The notes under the pieces were generated by a model. That model searched no databases. It saw only the letters and a program-made list of their open reading frames with translations, and was not told where the DNA came from. A stretch of 64,000 nt of DNA from JAUMWX01 sp023394215 (lineage in GTDB: Bacteria; Bacillota; Clostridia; Tissierellales; Peptoniphilaceae), in the NCBI GenBank assembly GCA_050313995.1, contig JBNPMM010000003.1; one strand, given 5' to 3'. Shown piece after piece: positions 34,474 to 42,782 of the stretch; the first letter of the stretch is position 1; each line of letters begins with the position of its first letter. The position numbers and the translations under genes were made by a program.

Positions 34474-35418
34474 ATGAAGATTGCCTTTGTTTTTCCCGGT
34501 CAGGGAACCCAATATAGGGGAATGGGAAAAGATATTTATGAAAATTACAAGGAAGCAAGAGAGATCTTTGACTTGGCTGATAAACTTTTAGGTTTTCCTC
34601 TTACTCAGATGTGCTTTGAGGGAAGCGATGAGGACTTGCTCGACACAGTAAATCAGCAACCCGCAATTCATACTACGGAAATAGCCCTTCTTAGAGCTCT
34701 TGAGTCAAGAGGCATAAAAGCCCATATCACTGCCGGTTTCAGTCTGGGAGAATACGCTGCAAATGTATGCGCATCAGCCTTGGATTTTAAAGATACAATC
34801 AAGCTTGTAAGGCAAAGAGGAAAATTTATAAGGGAAACTATAGATGCCGGCAGGGGTAAAATGGCGGCAATTATAGGATTATCAAGAAATGATATACAAG
34901 AAATTTTAAATGAAGCAAAAAAAATTGCCCCAGTAGAAGCCAGTAATTTTAATTGTCCCGGACAAATTATAATCTCCGGCTTCAACGAAGCTGTCGACCG
35001 GGCTGTTGAATCGGCTTATAAAAAAGGGGCAAAGAAGATAAACTTTCTTAAAGTTTCAGCACCTTTCCACACAAGTATAATAAGGGATGCCGGATTGAAA
35101 ATGGCTGATGCCTTGAAAGGAATTAATATAAAGCCCCACTCAATCCCTCTTATAACAAACGTAAGCGGAAAAGTTCAAAAATCCGATGAGAATCCTGTTG
35201 ATATACTTGACAAACACATCTGGTACCCGGTTTTATGGGAAGATACCATTAAGGAAATGGTAAATTTAGATGTTGAAATGATAGTAGAAATAGGCCCGTC
35301 AGGCTCCCTTACAAAGTTTAACCGAAAAACTATAGAAGAAATGCGCGCCGATGTTAAACTTGCCAAAATTGAAAACTCCCAAGACATAGAAAACTTAATC
35401 AAGATCCTTAACAGTTAA
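34474..35418 (+). CDS. fabD: Malonyl-CoA:ACP transacylase (FabD-like) with altered active-site motif
   Basis: 314 residues from the ATG at 34474 (AAGGTGA in front); the frame is open from a GTG nine bases upstream. FPGQGTQYRGMG at 7-18, QQPAIHTTEIALL, and the nucleophile motif. The motif reads GFSLGEY: Phe89 replaces the His of GHSLG, with Ser90 kept. The catalytic His is present in SAPFHTS near 195, and the Arg region RGKFIRE near 115. No other fatty-acid synthesis gene is nearby. FabD function is likely, but an acyltransferase with another substrate is possible. Confidence 0.85.
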   Translation: MKIAFVFPGQGTQYRGMGKDIYENYKEAREIFDLADKLLGFPLTQMCFEGSDEDLLDTVNQQPAIHTTEIALLRALESRGIKAHITAGFSLGEYAANVCASALDFKDTIKLVRQRGKFIRETIDAGRGKMAAIIGLSRNDIQEILNEAKKIAPVEASNFNCPGQIIISGFNEAVDRAVESAYKKGAKKINFLKVSAPFHTSIIRDAGLKMADALKGINIKPHSIPLITNVSGKVQKSDENPVDILDKHIWYPVLWEDTIKEMVNLDVEMIVEIGPSGSLTKFNRKTIEEMRADVKLAKIENSQDIENLIKILNS

Positions 35419-35453
35419 ATCATAAATACCGGCATATTTAATTCCATATTAAA

Positions 35454-35489
35454 AGGGCGAAAGATTTTTTATTCTCTCGCCCTGTTTTT
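35454..35489 (+). terminator. Terminator of the tyrS operon
   Basis: AGGGCGA (35454-35460) pairs with TCGCCCT (35477-35483), then GTTTTT. A four-T run on the other side may also help end the metal ATPase gene. Confidence 0.8.
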
Positions 35490-35545
35490 CAATTCAAGTT
35501 TTACGTAACAAAACCTATAAAATCAAATCTCAAAAAATATATTTT

Positions 35546-37429
35546 CTATAAATTTTTAACTCTTAAGGCCCTTGTAGCGTTCAGTACAGCCAAAACCATT
35601 ACACCGACATCGGAGAATATGGCAAGCCACATATTTGCAAAACCCAAGGCACCCAAAATTAAACAACCTATTTTTATAAACAGAGATATCCAAATATTTT
35701 GCTTTACTATGGAAATGCACTTCCTTGCTATCTTTATAGCTTTTACAAGCTTAAGAGGATCATCATCCATAAGGACTACATCCGCCGCTTCAATTGCAGC
35801 GTCCGACCCTATAGCCCCCATTGCAACTCCAACATCAGCCCTTGATAAAACCGGGGCATCATTTATGCCGTCCCCTACAAAAACAAGACTTTCCGACCCC
35901 ACTCTGTCCTTTAATAAATCCTCTATCCTATCTACCTTATCTGTAGGCAAAAGTTCACTATGCACCTTGTCAAGCCCCAGCTTTTCCCCTATAAAATCAG
36001 CTACCGCCTTGCTGTCTCCGGTGAGCATCACGGATTTTTTTATACCTATTTTCCCAAGTTGGAAAATTGCTTCCTTGGAACTTTCTTTCTCAACATCCGC
36101 TATAACTATATGTCCTGCATAAGTTCTATCTATGGCTATGTGTATGATTGTGGCAACTAAGTCACAGGCTTTATAAGAAATCCCCATGGCCTCCATAAGT
36201 TTTTCATTGCCCAATATAATTTCTTTGCCATCAACTTTAGCCCTTATGCCGTTTCCGGCTATCTCCTCTATATCACTTACCCTCGACCTGTCTATACTTT
36301 TCCCATAAGCCTTTTTTATGCTCTTGGAAATCGGATGGGATGAAGCACTCTCGGCAAGAGCAGCCATTTCTATAAGCTTATCTTTATCCATTTCGGCATG
36401 ATGGACACCTACAACCTCGAAAACTCCTCTTGTAAGGGTTCCGGTTTTATCAAAAACGACAATTCCTGCATTTGCAAGAGTTTCCATATAATTTGAACCC
36501 TTTATCAAAATTCCCTGCTTACTCGCCCCGCCAAGTCCCGCAAAAAAGCTTAGAGGTATAGAGATTACAAGGGCACAGGGACATGATATTACTAAAAATG
36601 TAAGCGCCCTATATATCCATATATGCCAATTCGGATTATTACCGGTTAAAATACTGAAAAGTCCCGGAAGCAGGGCTAATGCAAGTGCTAAATAACAAAC
36701 TATAGGCGTATATACCCTGGCAAACTTTGTAATAAAAGCTTCGGATTTTGATTTTTTAGAACTTGCATCCTCAACCAGTTCAAGGATTTTTGAAACTGTA
36801 GATTCTCCAAACTCCTTACTTGTCTTAATTTTAAGAACTCCGTTCAAAACTATAGATCCGCTTATGACCGCATCTCCTACACCCACCTGCCTTGGTAAGC
36901 TCTCCCCGGTAAGAGCACTTGTATTTACAGCTGAATTTCCCTCAATAACAAAACCGTCTATAGCAAGCTTTTCTCCGGGTTGTACGACTATTACAGAACC
37001 GACTTCAAGATCATCGGGATCTACTCTTTCAAGCCTTCCATCTATTTCAATATTGGCATAATCCGGTCTTATATCCATAAGATCCGAAATGTTTTTTCTG
37101 CTCTTGCTGACGGCTATCCTTTGGAAAAGCTCACCTATCTGATAAAAGAGCATAACCGCCACAGCCTCATTAAAGTCTCCCTTATTCTCATAGAAACCCA
37201 AGCCTATGGCTCCGATGGTGGCTACAGCCATAAGAAAATTTTCATCAAAAACTTGCCCCTTACTTATGTTTACAGCGGCTTCCAATAAAATATCATAGGC
37301 GATTAGCAAGTAAGTGAATAAATAGCCGCCGATTTTTAAAGACATATTCAAATCAAAAAGGTTTAGAATAAGTATTAAAATTATACTTACTACTATCCTG
37401 AATAAAATCTTTTTATTCTTCTTAGTCAT
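35546..37429 (-). CDS. P1B-type metal-exporting ATPase (Zn/Cd/Pb type)
   Basis: 627 residues from the ATG at 37429, two bases behind the stop of the HMA gene. Metal-site motif SCPCAL in the sixth membrane helix, phosphorylation site DKTGTLT, HP motif SSHPISK, and hinge GDGINDAPVL. Such CPC pumps with a following Lys-type C-terminus (SDVGVMVLAVLNATR) export Zn, Cd or Pb. The N-terminal metal-binding domain normally fused to the pump is absent and is instead encoded by the separate gene upstream. Controlled from the shared ArsR-type divergent promoter. Confidence 0.92.
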   Translation of the reverse strand: MTKKNKKILFRIVVSIILILILNLFDLNMSLKIGGYLFTYLLIAYDILLEAAVNISKGQVFDENFLMAVATIGAIGLGFYENKGDFNEAVAVMLFYQIGELFQRIAVSKSRKNISDLMDIRPDYANIEIDGRLERVDPDDLEVGSVIVVQPGEKLAIDGFVIEGNSAVNTSALTGESLPRQVGVGDAVISGSIVLNGVLKIKTSKEFGESTVSKILELVEDASSKKSKSEAFITKFARVYTPIVCYLALALALLPGLFSILTGNNPNWHIWIYRALTFLVISCPCALVISIPLSFFAGLGGASKQGILIKGSNYMETLANAGIVVFDKTGTLTRGVFEVVGVHHAEMDKDKLIEMAALAESASSHPISKSIKKAYGKSIDRSRVSDIEEIAGNGIRAKVDGKEIILGNEKLMEAMGISYKACDLVATIIHIAIDRTYAGHIVIADVEKESSKEAIFQLGKIGIKKSVMLTGDSKAVADFIGEKLGLDKVHSELLPTDKVDRIEDLLKDRVGSESLVFVGDGINDAPVLSRADVGVAMGAIGSDAAIEAADVVLMDDDPLKLVKAIKIARKCISIVKQNIWISLFIKIGCLILGALGFANMWLAIFSDVGVMVLAVLNATRALRVKNL

Positions 37430-37431
37430 AA

Positions 37432-37650
37432 TCAACCTATAAATTCAAAATCTCTTTCTATTTTTCTGCAAGTTTCCTCTATATTTTTTAAAATTTCCTC
37501 TTCCTTTACACCTTCAACAAAATCCACAGCCATCTTTTGTGTCAGGAAATTTATTGATATATCTTTTATTCCCCCTATTTTCTTACAGGCTTCTTCCATT
37601 TTTGCAGCGCAATTTGCACATTCTACCTCTACCTTAAATTTCTTTTTCAT
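37432..37650 (-). CDS. Free-standing heavy-metal-associated (HMA) domain protein
   Basis: 72 residues, one ferredoxin-like HMA domain. Metal motif CANCAAKMEE at 11-20 with the two Cys, matching the CxxC of the usual GMTCxxC loop. It could deliver metal to the ATPase encoded two bases downstream, as a split version of the usual N-terminal domain. First gene after the divergent promoter. Confidence 0.9.
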   Translation of the reverse strand: MKKKFKVEVECANCAAKMEEACKKIGGIKDISINFLTQKMAVDFVEGVKEEEILKNIEETCRKIERDFEFIG

Positions 37651-37687
37651 ATCTATACCTCACAAAATTTATAATACTATTAAACAA

Positions 37688-37745
37688 TTAAGCACTTGTT
37701 TAAGTGTTCTACTTGAAGTATAATTTTTAAAAATAAGCTTGTCAA
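37688..37745. promoter_or_regulatory. Overlapping divergent promoters with ArsR-type operator
   Basis: Plus strand: TTGTTT (37696-37701), 17 bases, TATAAT (37719-37724) for arsR. Minus strand: TTGACA (37740-37745), 17 bases, TATACT (37717-37722) for the HMA-ATPase genes. The two -10 boxes overlap. The inverted repeat TTAAGCA-CT-TGTTTAA (37688-37703) covers the plus -35 and lies at the minus start site, so one bound repressor could block both. Confidence 0.75.
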
Positions 37746-37813
37746 TTATTAAATAGCCTCTATTTCCAAAAGGGCTAAAATTAATTTCCAAAAAGGAAAA
37801 TAAGGAGTTTAAG

Positions 37814-38179
37814 ATGAAAAGTCAAATGCCCATACCCCATAAACACATTGAAGATAAGGACATATTTATAAAAGAACAAATAGAAAAAGAAAACCTGTTT
37901 TTAGAAGTTGCAGGTATATTTAAAATCTTAAATGACAGCAGCAGATTAAAAATTTTTTGGATATTATGCCACAGGGAAATCTGTGTAATGGATATAGCCG
38001 CCATGACCGGTATGTCAAGCCCTGCAATCTCCCACCATCTCAGGATGCTCAAAGATATGGGGATAATAGAGGGTAGAAGAGAAGGCAAGGAAGTCTACTA
38101 CAAGGCCAAGGATATTTTAGTATGCCGTGCCCTGCATCAAGCCATAGAAAAGATAATGGATATTTCCTGCAAGGAGTAA
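37814..38179 (+). CDS. ArsR/SmtB-family metal-responsive repressor
   Basis: 121 residues, winged helix: FKILNDSSRLKIFWILC, MTGMSSPAISHHLRMLKDMGI as recognition helix, and REGKEVYYK wing. The alpha-3 region reads CHREICVMD, similar to the ELCVCD metal site of CadC/ArsR but with one of the two Cys replaced by Met. A His and Cys near the C-terminus (VCRALHQAIEKIMDISC) could form an alpha-5 site. Which metal it senses is therefore uncertain. Divergent from the pump it presumably controls. Confidence 0.9.
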   Translation: MKSQMPIPHKHIEDKDIFIKEQIEKENLFLEVAGIFKILNDSSRLKIFWILCHREICVMDIAAMTGMSSPAISHHLRMLKDMGIIEGRREGKEVYYKAKDILVCRALHQAIEKIMDISCKE

Positions 38180-38182
38180 TTT

Positions 38183-39043
38183 ATGGATAAGGATAAGACA
38201 ATAAAACTTTTTCCGGGTATAAATCTTACCTATATTGAATCAATAAAAAAACACAGGTTTTGCAGTCACGAAAAAGACTTTAATGTAATAGAAATAAACT
38301 ATTGTCATAAGGGTTCCTTGGGTTGGGAGCTAAATGATAATTCTTCAATATACCTGTCTGCCGGGGATTTTTCTTTAAACACCAGAGGGATTTGTCCGGA
38401 TACTACAATGAATTTCCCAAACTCTTACTACAGAGGCTTGGAAATAACCGTAGATATACCGATATTTAAAAAAAGCCTTCCGAATATTATCGAAAACGGC
38501 GAACTTGACCCTCAAATTATAGAAGAAAAATTCTGCAAGAGATTGAGCTACTCTATAATAGGTGAAAATCCTATCAGCCAAGCCGTTTTCCAGGGCTTTT
38601 ATGATAAAAATCTGAGTAAAAAATTAAGTTTTCTGAGACTGAAAGTCCTTGAACTTCTCATTTTTTTAGAAAATGCGGATCCTAAAATAGGACAAAAGAC
38701 AAGCAGGTATGAATCCGATCAAATTGAAACTATAAAAAGGGTCCATGATTATATTTGCGAAAATTTAGATAAAAAGATTACTATAGATAGCCTTGCAAAG
38801 ATGTTTTTTATAAACTCCACCAGCCTTAAAAAGCTTTTTAAGGACATTTATGGCAATTCCCTTGCCTCACATATAAAGGAACACAGAATGGAGAAGGCTG
38901 CAAAACTGCTCATCGAAACTTCACTACCCGTAGCGGACATAGCTAAAGAAGTCGGTTACAGAAGCCAAAGCAAGTTTATTCAAGCATTTAAAGAAGAATT
39001 TAAAAAACCCCCTCTTGCTTATAGGAAGGATTTTATAGAGTAG
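38183..39043 (+). CDS. AraC-family transcriptional regulator
   Basis: 286 residues. The C-terminal 100 residues are a double helix-turn-helix: KKITIDSLAKMFFINSTSLKKLF and SLPVADIAKEVGYRSQSKFIQAFKE, then PLAYRK. The N-terminal part lacks a recognised sensor motif; three Cys residues lie in it. It starts three bases behind arsR, so it is co-transcribed with the metal repressor. It may control further metal-related genes, which is only inference. Confidence 0.9.
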   Translation: MDKDKTIKLFPGINLTYIESIKKHRFCSHEKDFNVIEINYCHKGSLGWELNDNSSIYLSAGDFSLNTRGICPDTTMNFPNSYYRGLEITVDIPIFKKSLPNIIENGELDPQIIEEKFCKRLSYSIIGENPISQAVFQGFYDKNLSKKLSFLRLKVLELLIFLENADPKIGQKTSRYESDQIETIKRVHDYICENLDKKITIDSLAKMFFINSTSLKKLFKDIYGNSLASHIKEHRMEKAAKLLIETSLPVADIAKEVGYRSQSKFIQAFKEEFKKPPLAYRKDFIE

Positions 39044-39086
39044 ATTTATAACAAAAAATGTTATTTATGTACCGCTCTTTTTATGG

Positions 39087-39092
39087 TAATAT
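39087..39092 (+). promoter_or_regulatory. Extended -10 of the AI-2E exporter gene
   Basis: TGG-TAATAT (39084-39092) 26 bases before the start codon; the -35 is poor. Low confidence. Confidence 0.35.
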
Positions 39093-39117
39093 ACATATAT
39101 ATATTTAGGAGGTTGTA

Positions 39118-40293
39118 ATGTTTTCAAATAATAGTTCAATACCCTTTTTCCTGCAGTTTATTGTAGCCTTTATGGTCCTTATAGTTCTGCTTATTTCTGC
39201 ATATTTTATGATTTATATAGGCAATAGACACGTGGATTATGAAAGAAGGATAAATATAAATTGGAGAAAATTTTCAAAAATTATACTTTTTATATTTTTA
39301 TCCTGGATTATTTTTGACTTGTTTGCCAAATATTCCGTACTGCGCAATACTGCAATATCCTTTGGGATTGCTGTGATTATAGCCTTTATAATAAATCCTT
39401 TAGTAAACAAATTGGAAACTTATAAAATAAAAAGAGGGCTTGGAACCTTGATAGTCTACCTCGGTATAGTTTTGGTTTTTGTTCTTCTGGGTATATCGGT
39501 TATTCCAAGAATAAGCTCCCAAATTTCAGGCTTCATAAATAACTTTCCAAACACTCTTGAAAGTGCCCTTAACAAAATAAAAGACTTAATGATTAAATTT
39601 AAGCTCGACTCTCATCAATTGGAGCAACTTCAAGGTGAAATAATGAAGTATTTAACCGGTTTTACCAAGAATATAGATAAGCTTATACCGACTGTATATT
39701 CATCAATTACCGGCAGCATAGGAAAATTGATTACCCTTATACTGGTACCGATACTTACCTATTATTTAGTTGTTGATAAGGATAAAATACTTAATTCATG
39801 CTACAAAATTATACCGAAAAAGCATAGGGATGATGCCAAGGTCCTATACGTTCAAATCAATCAATCTATGAGCGAAATAGTAAGAGGCCGTCTGATAATG
39901 GCTGTCTTTGTAGGTATCGTAACCGGGATAATGCTTGCGATCCTTAAAATAGAATTCGCCTTTATAATAGGTATAATTACCATGGTAGCGGATATAATCC
40001 CTTATATAGGTCCTTTTATGGGCTTTACACCTGCCTTCGTTTTTGCCCTTTTACAATCTCCTGTAAAGGCATTTTGGGTAGGAGTTCTCTTTGTATTTAT
40101 TCAATGGGCTGAAAATAACCTTTTAGGACCCAAGGTCCTTGGAGATACAACCGGTCTACACCCGCTTGTAATACTTGTTTCCATCATAATCTTCGGTGGA
40201 ATGATGGGGGTTTGGGGTATGGTCTTGGCAGTGCCGATAGCATCCCTTATAACCATAGCCTACGATTTTATAAAATCAAAATTATACGGCTGA
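39118..40293 (+). CDS. AI-2E family transporter
   Basis: 391 residues, about eight membrane segments. Characteristic features are NPLVNKLETYKIKRGLGTLIVYLGIV near 95, the soluble amphipathic middle part, and the C-terminal IPYIGPFMGFTPA with ENNLLGPKVLGDTTGLHPL near 335. Family members export autoinducer-2, or work as Na/H-type antiporters; the substrate is not predictable here. AGGAGG before the ATG. Confidence 0.9.
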   Translation: MFSNNSSIPFFLQFIVAFMVLIVLLISAYFMIYIGNRHVDYERRININWRKFSKIILFIFLSWIIFDLFAKYSVLRNTAISFGIAVIIAFIINPLVNKLETYKIKRGLGTLIVYLGIVLVFVLLGISVIPRISSQISGFINNFPNTLESALNKIKDLMIKFKLDSHQLEQLQGEIMKYLTGFTKNIDKLIPTVYSSITGSIGKLITLILVPILTYYLVVDKDKILNSCYKIIPKKHRDDAKVLYVQINQSMSEIVRGRLIMAVFVGIVTGIMLAILKIEFAFIIGIITMVADIIPYIGPFMGFTPAFVFALLQSPVKAFWVGVLFVFIQWAENNLLGPKVLGDTTGLHPLVILVSIIIFGGMMGVWGMVLAVPIASLITIAYDFIKSKLYG

Positions 40294-40386
40294 AATTTAT
40301 AGGATCTTATAATTTTAACTATTTAAATGACTTAAAATTTCTTTAGCATAGATTTAAGTCATAAGCAAATTTTTACTATAACTTTT

Positions 40387-40456
40387 GCACTTACCTTAAA
40401 AACTTCTTTTCTTAGAATTATTTAATTTTAAGAAAAACCAAGGGTAAGTGCTTTTT
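40387..40456 (+). terminator. Terminator of the AI-2E exporter gene
   Basis: GCACTTACC (40387-40395) pairs with GGTAAGTGC (40443-40451), with a nested stem TTTTCTTA/TAAGAAAA inside, then TTTTT. An unusually large two-part hairpin. Confidence 0.75.
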
Positions 40457-40510
40457 ATTTAAAATAAAATTTGAAATAGCCTTTACCTCTTCAGAGTAAA
40501 TTTTAAAAGC

Positions 40511-40541
40511 AAAAAAATTGAGGCAGCAAAAACTGCCCCAA
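40511..40541 (-). terminator. Terminator of the helical surface-protein gene
   Basis: TTGAGGCAG (40518-40526) pairs with CTGCCCCAA (40533-40541) with one G-U pair; seven T residues follow on the minus strand. Confidence 0.85.
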
Positions 40542-40565
40542 TAAAAATTTTAAAACATTATTAAA

Positions 40566-41987
40566 TTAATCATTTTTCTTCTTTGATAAAACTAAAGCTC
40601 CCATAGCTGTTAAACTCGTAAATAAAGGAGCTAAAATTCCCATATCCCCTGTTTTTGGGTTTTTACTTCCTACAAAGTTCTTATTAGACTTTGTTTCAAC
40701 AGTACCTGTCTTTTTTTCAGGCATAAACATCCTCTTTTTAGCAGGAGCCAATTTCATCGCTGCTGTAAGCTCTTCCTTTTTCGCCGGTGTTAACTTCATT
40801 GCAGGTGTAAGTTCTTCTTTTTTCGCCGGTGTCAACTTCATTGCAGGTGTAAGTTCTTCTTTTTTCGCCGGTGTCAACTTCATTGCAGGCGTAAGCTCTT
40901 CCTTTTTTGCCGGTGTCAACTTCATTGCAGGTATTTCTTCGTCAGCTTCCGGTGCCGATTCTCCTGTCGGAAAACTACTTAAGGATTTATCTATGCTTTC
41001 CTTAGCTTCGATTAAATCTTTTTCTTTAAGACCTTCTTTGTTCAATCTTGCTTCCGCTTCTTCTATAGCCGCTTTTAATTGATCTTTCAAGTCACTTGCA
41101 GCCTTATTGTGCTCATCCGTCTTTATAAATTCCTTGGCCTTTTCTATAACGGCCTTCAAAGCTGTTTTTGCATCCTGTAATTTTACTTCTTCTTCTATCT
41201 CATGAAATGCTTTCAAAAATTCATCATTATAATAGCCGGCTAAGTTTGAGCCTATTTGAGAAGCATAAGTTTTATTATTCTTTTGCTTAATATTTGCATC
41301 AAACTTTGCTTCTATGGTAGGATTTCCCGGATATTTTTTACGCCACTGGGCGATTTGCCTGGTCTTTAGCTCAATATCGGCATGGGTTCTGTAATACTCC
41401 AAATCACTCAATATCTTATCTTCAATTTCTTTGATTGTAGCATCTGCAGATTTTACATATTCCTCATAAGCTCTAATAAACTTTGGACCTTGATCCTTAC
41501 CTCCCGGACTGTCTTTGCCGTCACCTGTCCAAATTTTTATCTGACCCTCGTAATCTTCCGTATTTTCCAACTCATCATAGTTTGCGAGCTCCTTAACAAT
41601 ACTGTCAAACTCGGAAATTATACCTCTGCCTTTTTCCATCAAAAAACTCTTGTATTCTTTCTTTATTTCTTCAAATCTCTTTTTTACTTCTTCAGCACTT
41701 TTACCTTTTAGAGAATTTAAATACTCTTCTTTCTTATCAGGAGATAAATATCCCCAAGTTCCCATTTCTTTTTCAGCTTCCTTAGCTTGATTTTCTCCTA
41801 ACTTAGGATCCTCCTCAGGCAATTTAGCATCTGCTGCAAGAGGCTTATCCTCCCCCTTTGCCTGTACATCTTTTGAAAAAATTGCAGTACCCAGTACCAT
41901 ACATATAACAAAACCTACAGATAGGGTTCTCATAACATACTTAACGATTTTCCCCATATTTCTATTTTTTTTGAAATAATTTGACAT
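40566..41987 (-). CDS. Cell-wall-anchored helical protein with 14-residue repeats
   Basis: 473 residues from the ATG at 41987 (AAAGGAGA upstream); the frame extends to a TTG at 42005. Signal region at about 10-43. A long Glu/Lys-rich helical body follows, with a FIVAR-like stretch (ALKAVIEKAKEFIKT and DLKDQLKAAIEEAEARL). Then come five units AMKLTPAKK in tandem with EELTP links. The sorting signal NPKTGD is followed by a hydrophobic segment and KKKND. It is presumably sortase-linked to peptidoglycan. The repeats probably form a flexible or wall-binding stalk. No named family recognised. Confidence 0.85.
   Translation of the reverse strand: MSNYFKKNRNMGKIVKYVMRTLSVGFVICMVLGTAIFSKDVQAKGEDKPLAADAKLPEEDPKLGENQAKEAEKEMGTWGYLSPDKKEEYLNSLKGKSAEEVKKRFEEIKKEYKSFLMEKGRGIISEFDSIVKELANYDELENTEDYEGQIKIWTGDGKDSPGGKDQGPKFIRAYEEYVKSADATIKEIEDKILSDLEYYRTHADIELKTRQIAQWRKKYPGNPTIEAKFDANIKQKNNKTYASQIGSNLAGYYNDEFLKAFHEIEEEVKLQDAKTALKAVIEKAKEFIKTDEHNKAASDLKDQLKAAIEEAEARLNKEGLKEKDLIEAKESIDKSLSSFPTGESAPEADEEIPAMKLTPAKKEELTPAMKLTPAKKEELTPAMKLTPAKKEELTPAMKLTPAKKEELTAAMKLAPAKKRMFMPEKKTGTVETKSNKNFVGSKNPKTGDMGILAPLFTSLTAMGALVLSKKKND
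40762..40926 (-). repeat. 42-bp tandem repeats in the surface-protein gene
   Basis: Four 42-bp units. The units at 40801-40842 and 40843-40884 are identical, that at 40885-40926 differs at about four bases and the one before 40801 is more diverged. They encode the 14-residue repeat AMKLTPAKKEELTP. Identity at DNA level indicates recent expansion and probable length variation between strains. Confidence 0.9.
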
Positions 41988-42144
41988 TCCGATCTCCTTT
42001 TTCAATACAAGCTTAATATAAAGCTTAAACCATCTTAGAATATTACACTTATCGATAAAAAACTTAAACTATTAACTACGCCGTGAAATATTGCCATAAT
42101 TAAAAACTACTAAATTTGTTATTTTTTAACACAGACATAATGCC

Positions 42145-42173
42145 ATTTTAATTATTCCACTTAAGATTGTCAA
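42145..42173 (-). promoter_or_regulatory. Promoter of the helical surface protein
   Basis: Minus strand TTGACA (42168-42173), 17 bases, TAAAAT (42145-42150). The transcript would have a leader of about 150 bases before the start at 41987; nothing recognised in that leader. Confidence 0.65.
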
Positions 42174-42183
42174 TAAAAAAATT

Positions 42184-42240
42184 AAACTTTATAGTTATTA
42201 TTATACTTTTCAGTTATTATTAAACTTTTTAGTTACTATC
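42184..42240. repeat. Three 19-bp direct repeats upstream of the surface-protein promoter
   Basis: Consensus AAACTTTTTAGTTATTATT at 42184-42202, 42203-42221 and 42222-42240, with two to four changes per copy. They start 10 bp upstream of the -35 of the surface-protein promoter. The copies are contiguous and spaced about two helical turns, as expected for repeated activator sites. Confidence 0.65.
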
Positions 42241-42291
42241 AAGCAAATATCTCAATCTTATGCAACTATAAAAATTCAATCATATGATTAA

Positions 42292-42320
42292 TTGACTTAG
42301 CCTCCAATTTTCTATATAAT
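42292..42320 (+). promoter_or_regulatory. Promoter of tRNA-Ser and SRP RNA
   Basis: TTGACT (42292-42297), 17 bases, TATAAT (42315-42320), 18 bases before the tRNA. No second promoter is seen before the SRP RNA. Confidence 0.75.
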
Positions 42321-42337
42321 TATTTAGTATCATATGT

Positions 42338-42429
42338 GGAGAGTTGTCCGAGTGGCTTAAGGTGCATGATTGGAAATCATGTGTACTCTATATGGGGTAC
42401 CGAGGGTTCGAATCCCTCATTCTCCGCCA
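42338..42429 (+). tRNA. tRNA-Ser (GGA)
   Basis: Acceptor stem GGAGAGT with ATTCTCC, anticodon stem CATGA/TCATG enclosing TTGGAAA, so the anticodon is GGA (Ser codons UCC/UCU). A long variable arm of class II type follows, then GGTTCGAATCC in the T-arm. Discriminator G and an encoded CCA end (42427-42429). Confidence 0.95.
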
Positions 42430-42694
42430 AGCACTATATGGGGTGTTAGCGGTACCTTGTAACCCGCAATCCGCTATAGCGGGATAGAAGCCCATCCGAG
42501 GCTTATCTTATGTTGAGCCGGTTTTAACAAGTGGTGTTGACAGGAGTGTCTCACGCAATGGAAACCTATGAACCATGTCAGGTCCGGAAGGAAGCAGCAT
42601 TAAGTAGTCATTTTTATGTGCCGTGGGGTAGCATTTCTCGAGCTAACTATTAGGATATCGTCAGGGTAAGGTTAGTCGAAGGTGGGTGTGCTTA
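42430..42694 (+). ncRNA. ffs: Signal recognition particle RNA, large Gram-positive type
   Basis: Contains the domain IV core TCCGGAAGGAAGCAGCA (42583-42599) and the 5' region GGTGTTAGCGGTACC with AACCCGCAATCCGCT typical of Bacillus/Clostridium scRNA with an Alu domain. AGCAC at 42430 pairs with GTGCT at 42688-42692, placing the ends. It begins immediately after the CCA of tRNA-Ser, so both are processed from one transcript. Forms SRP with Ffh. End coordinates are approximate. Confidence 0.93.
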
Positions 42695-42715
42695 CATAAT
42701 TGATTTTTCTCTAAA

Positions 42716-42747
42716 CAAAAAAATCCGTAGAAATACGGATTTTTTTG
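42716..42747. terminator. Bidirectional terminator, SRP RNA and nucleoside operon
   Basis: ATCCGTA (42723-42729), loop GAAA, TACGGAT (42734-42740), flanked by seven A and six T residues. Ends the SRP transcript (plus) and the operon that finishes at 42783 (minus). Confidence 0.9.
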
Positions 42748-42782
42748 ATTCTATTACGGCTCTAAAATTTCCGGTATACACT

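Noticed and set aside
35619..36122. A 167-codon plus-strand frame
   Set aside because: Shadow of the metal ATPase gene on the other strand; no ribosome-binding site or recognisable protein.
40762..40926. Regular 42-bp repeats as a CRISPR array
   Set aside because: Units are contiguous without unique spacers, stay in frame and encode AMKLTPAKK repeats. No cas genes are nearby.
42114..42135. Rex-like site TTGTTA...TAACAC
   Set aside because: The right half is out of register with the TTGTTAA-N4-TTAACAA consensus.
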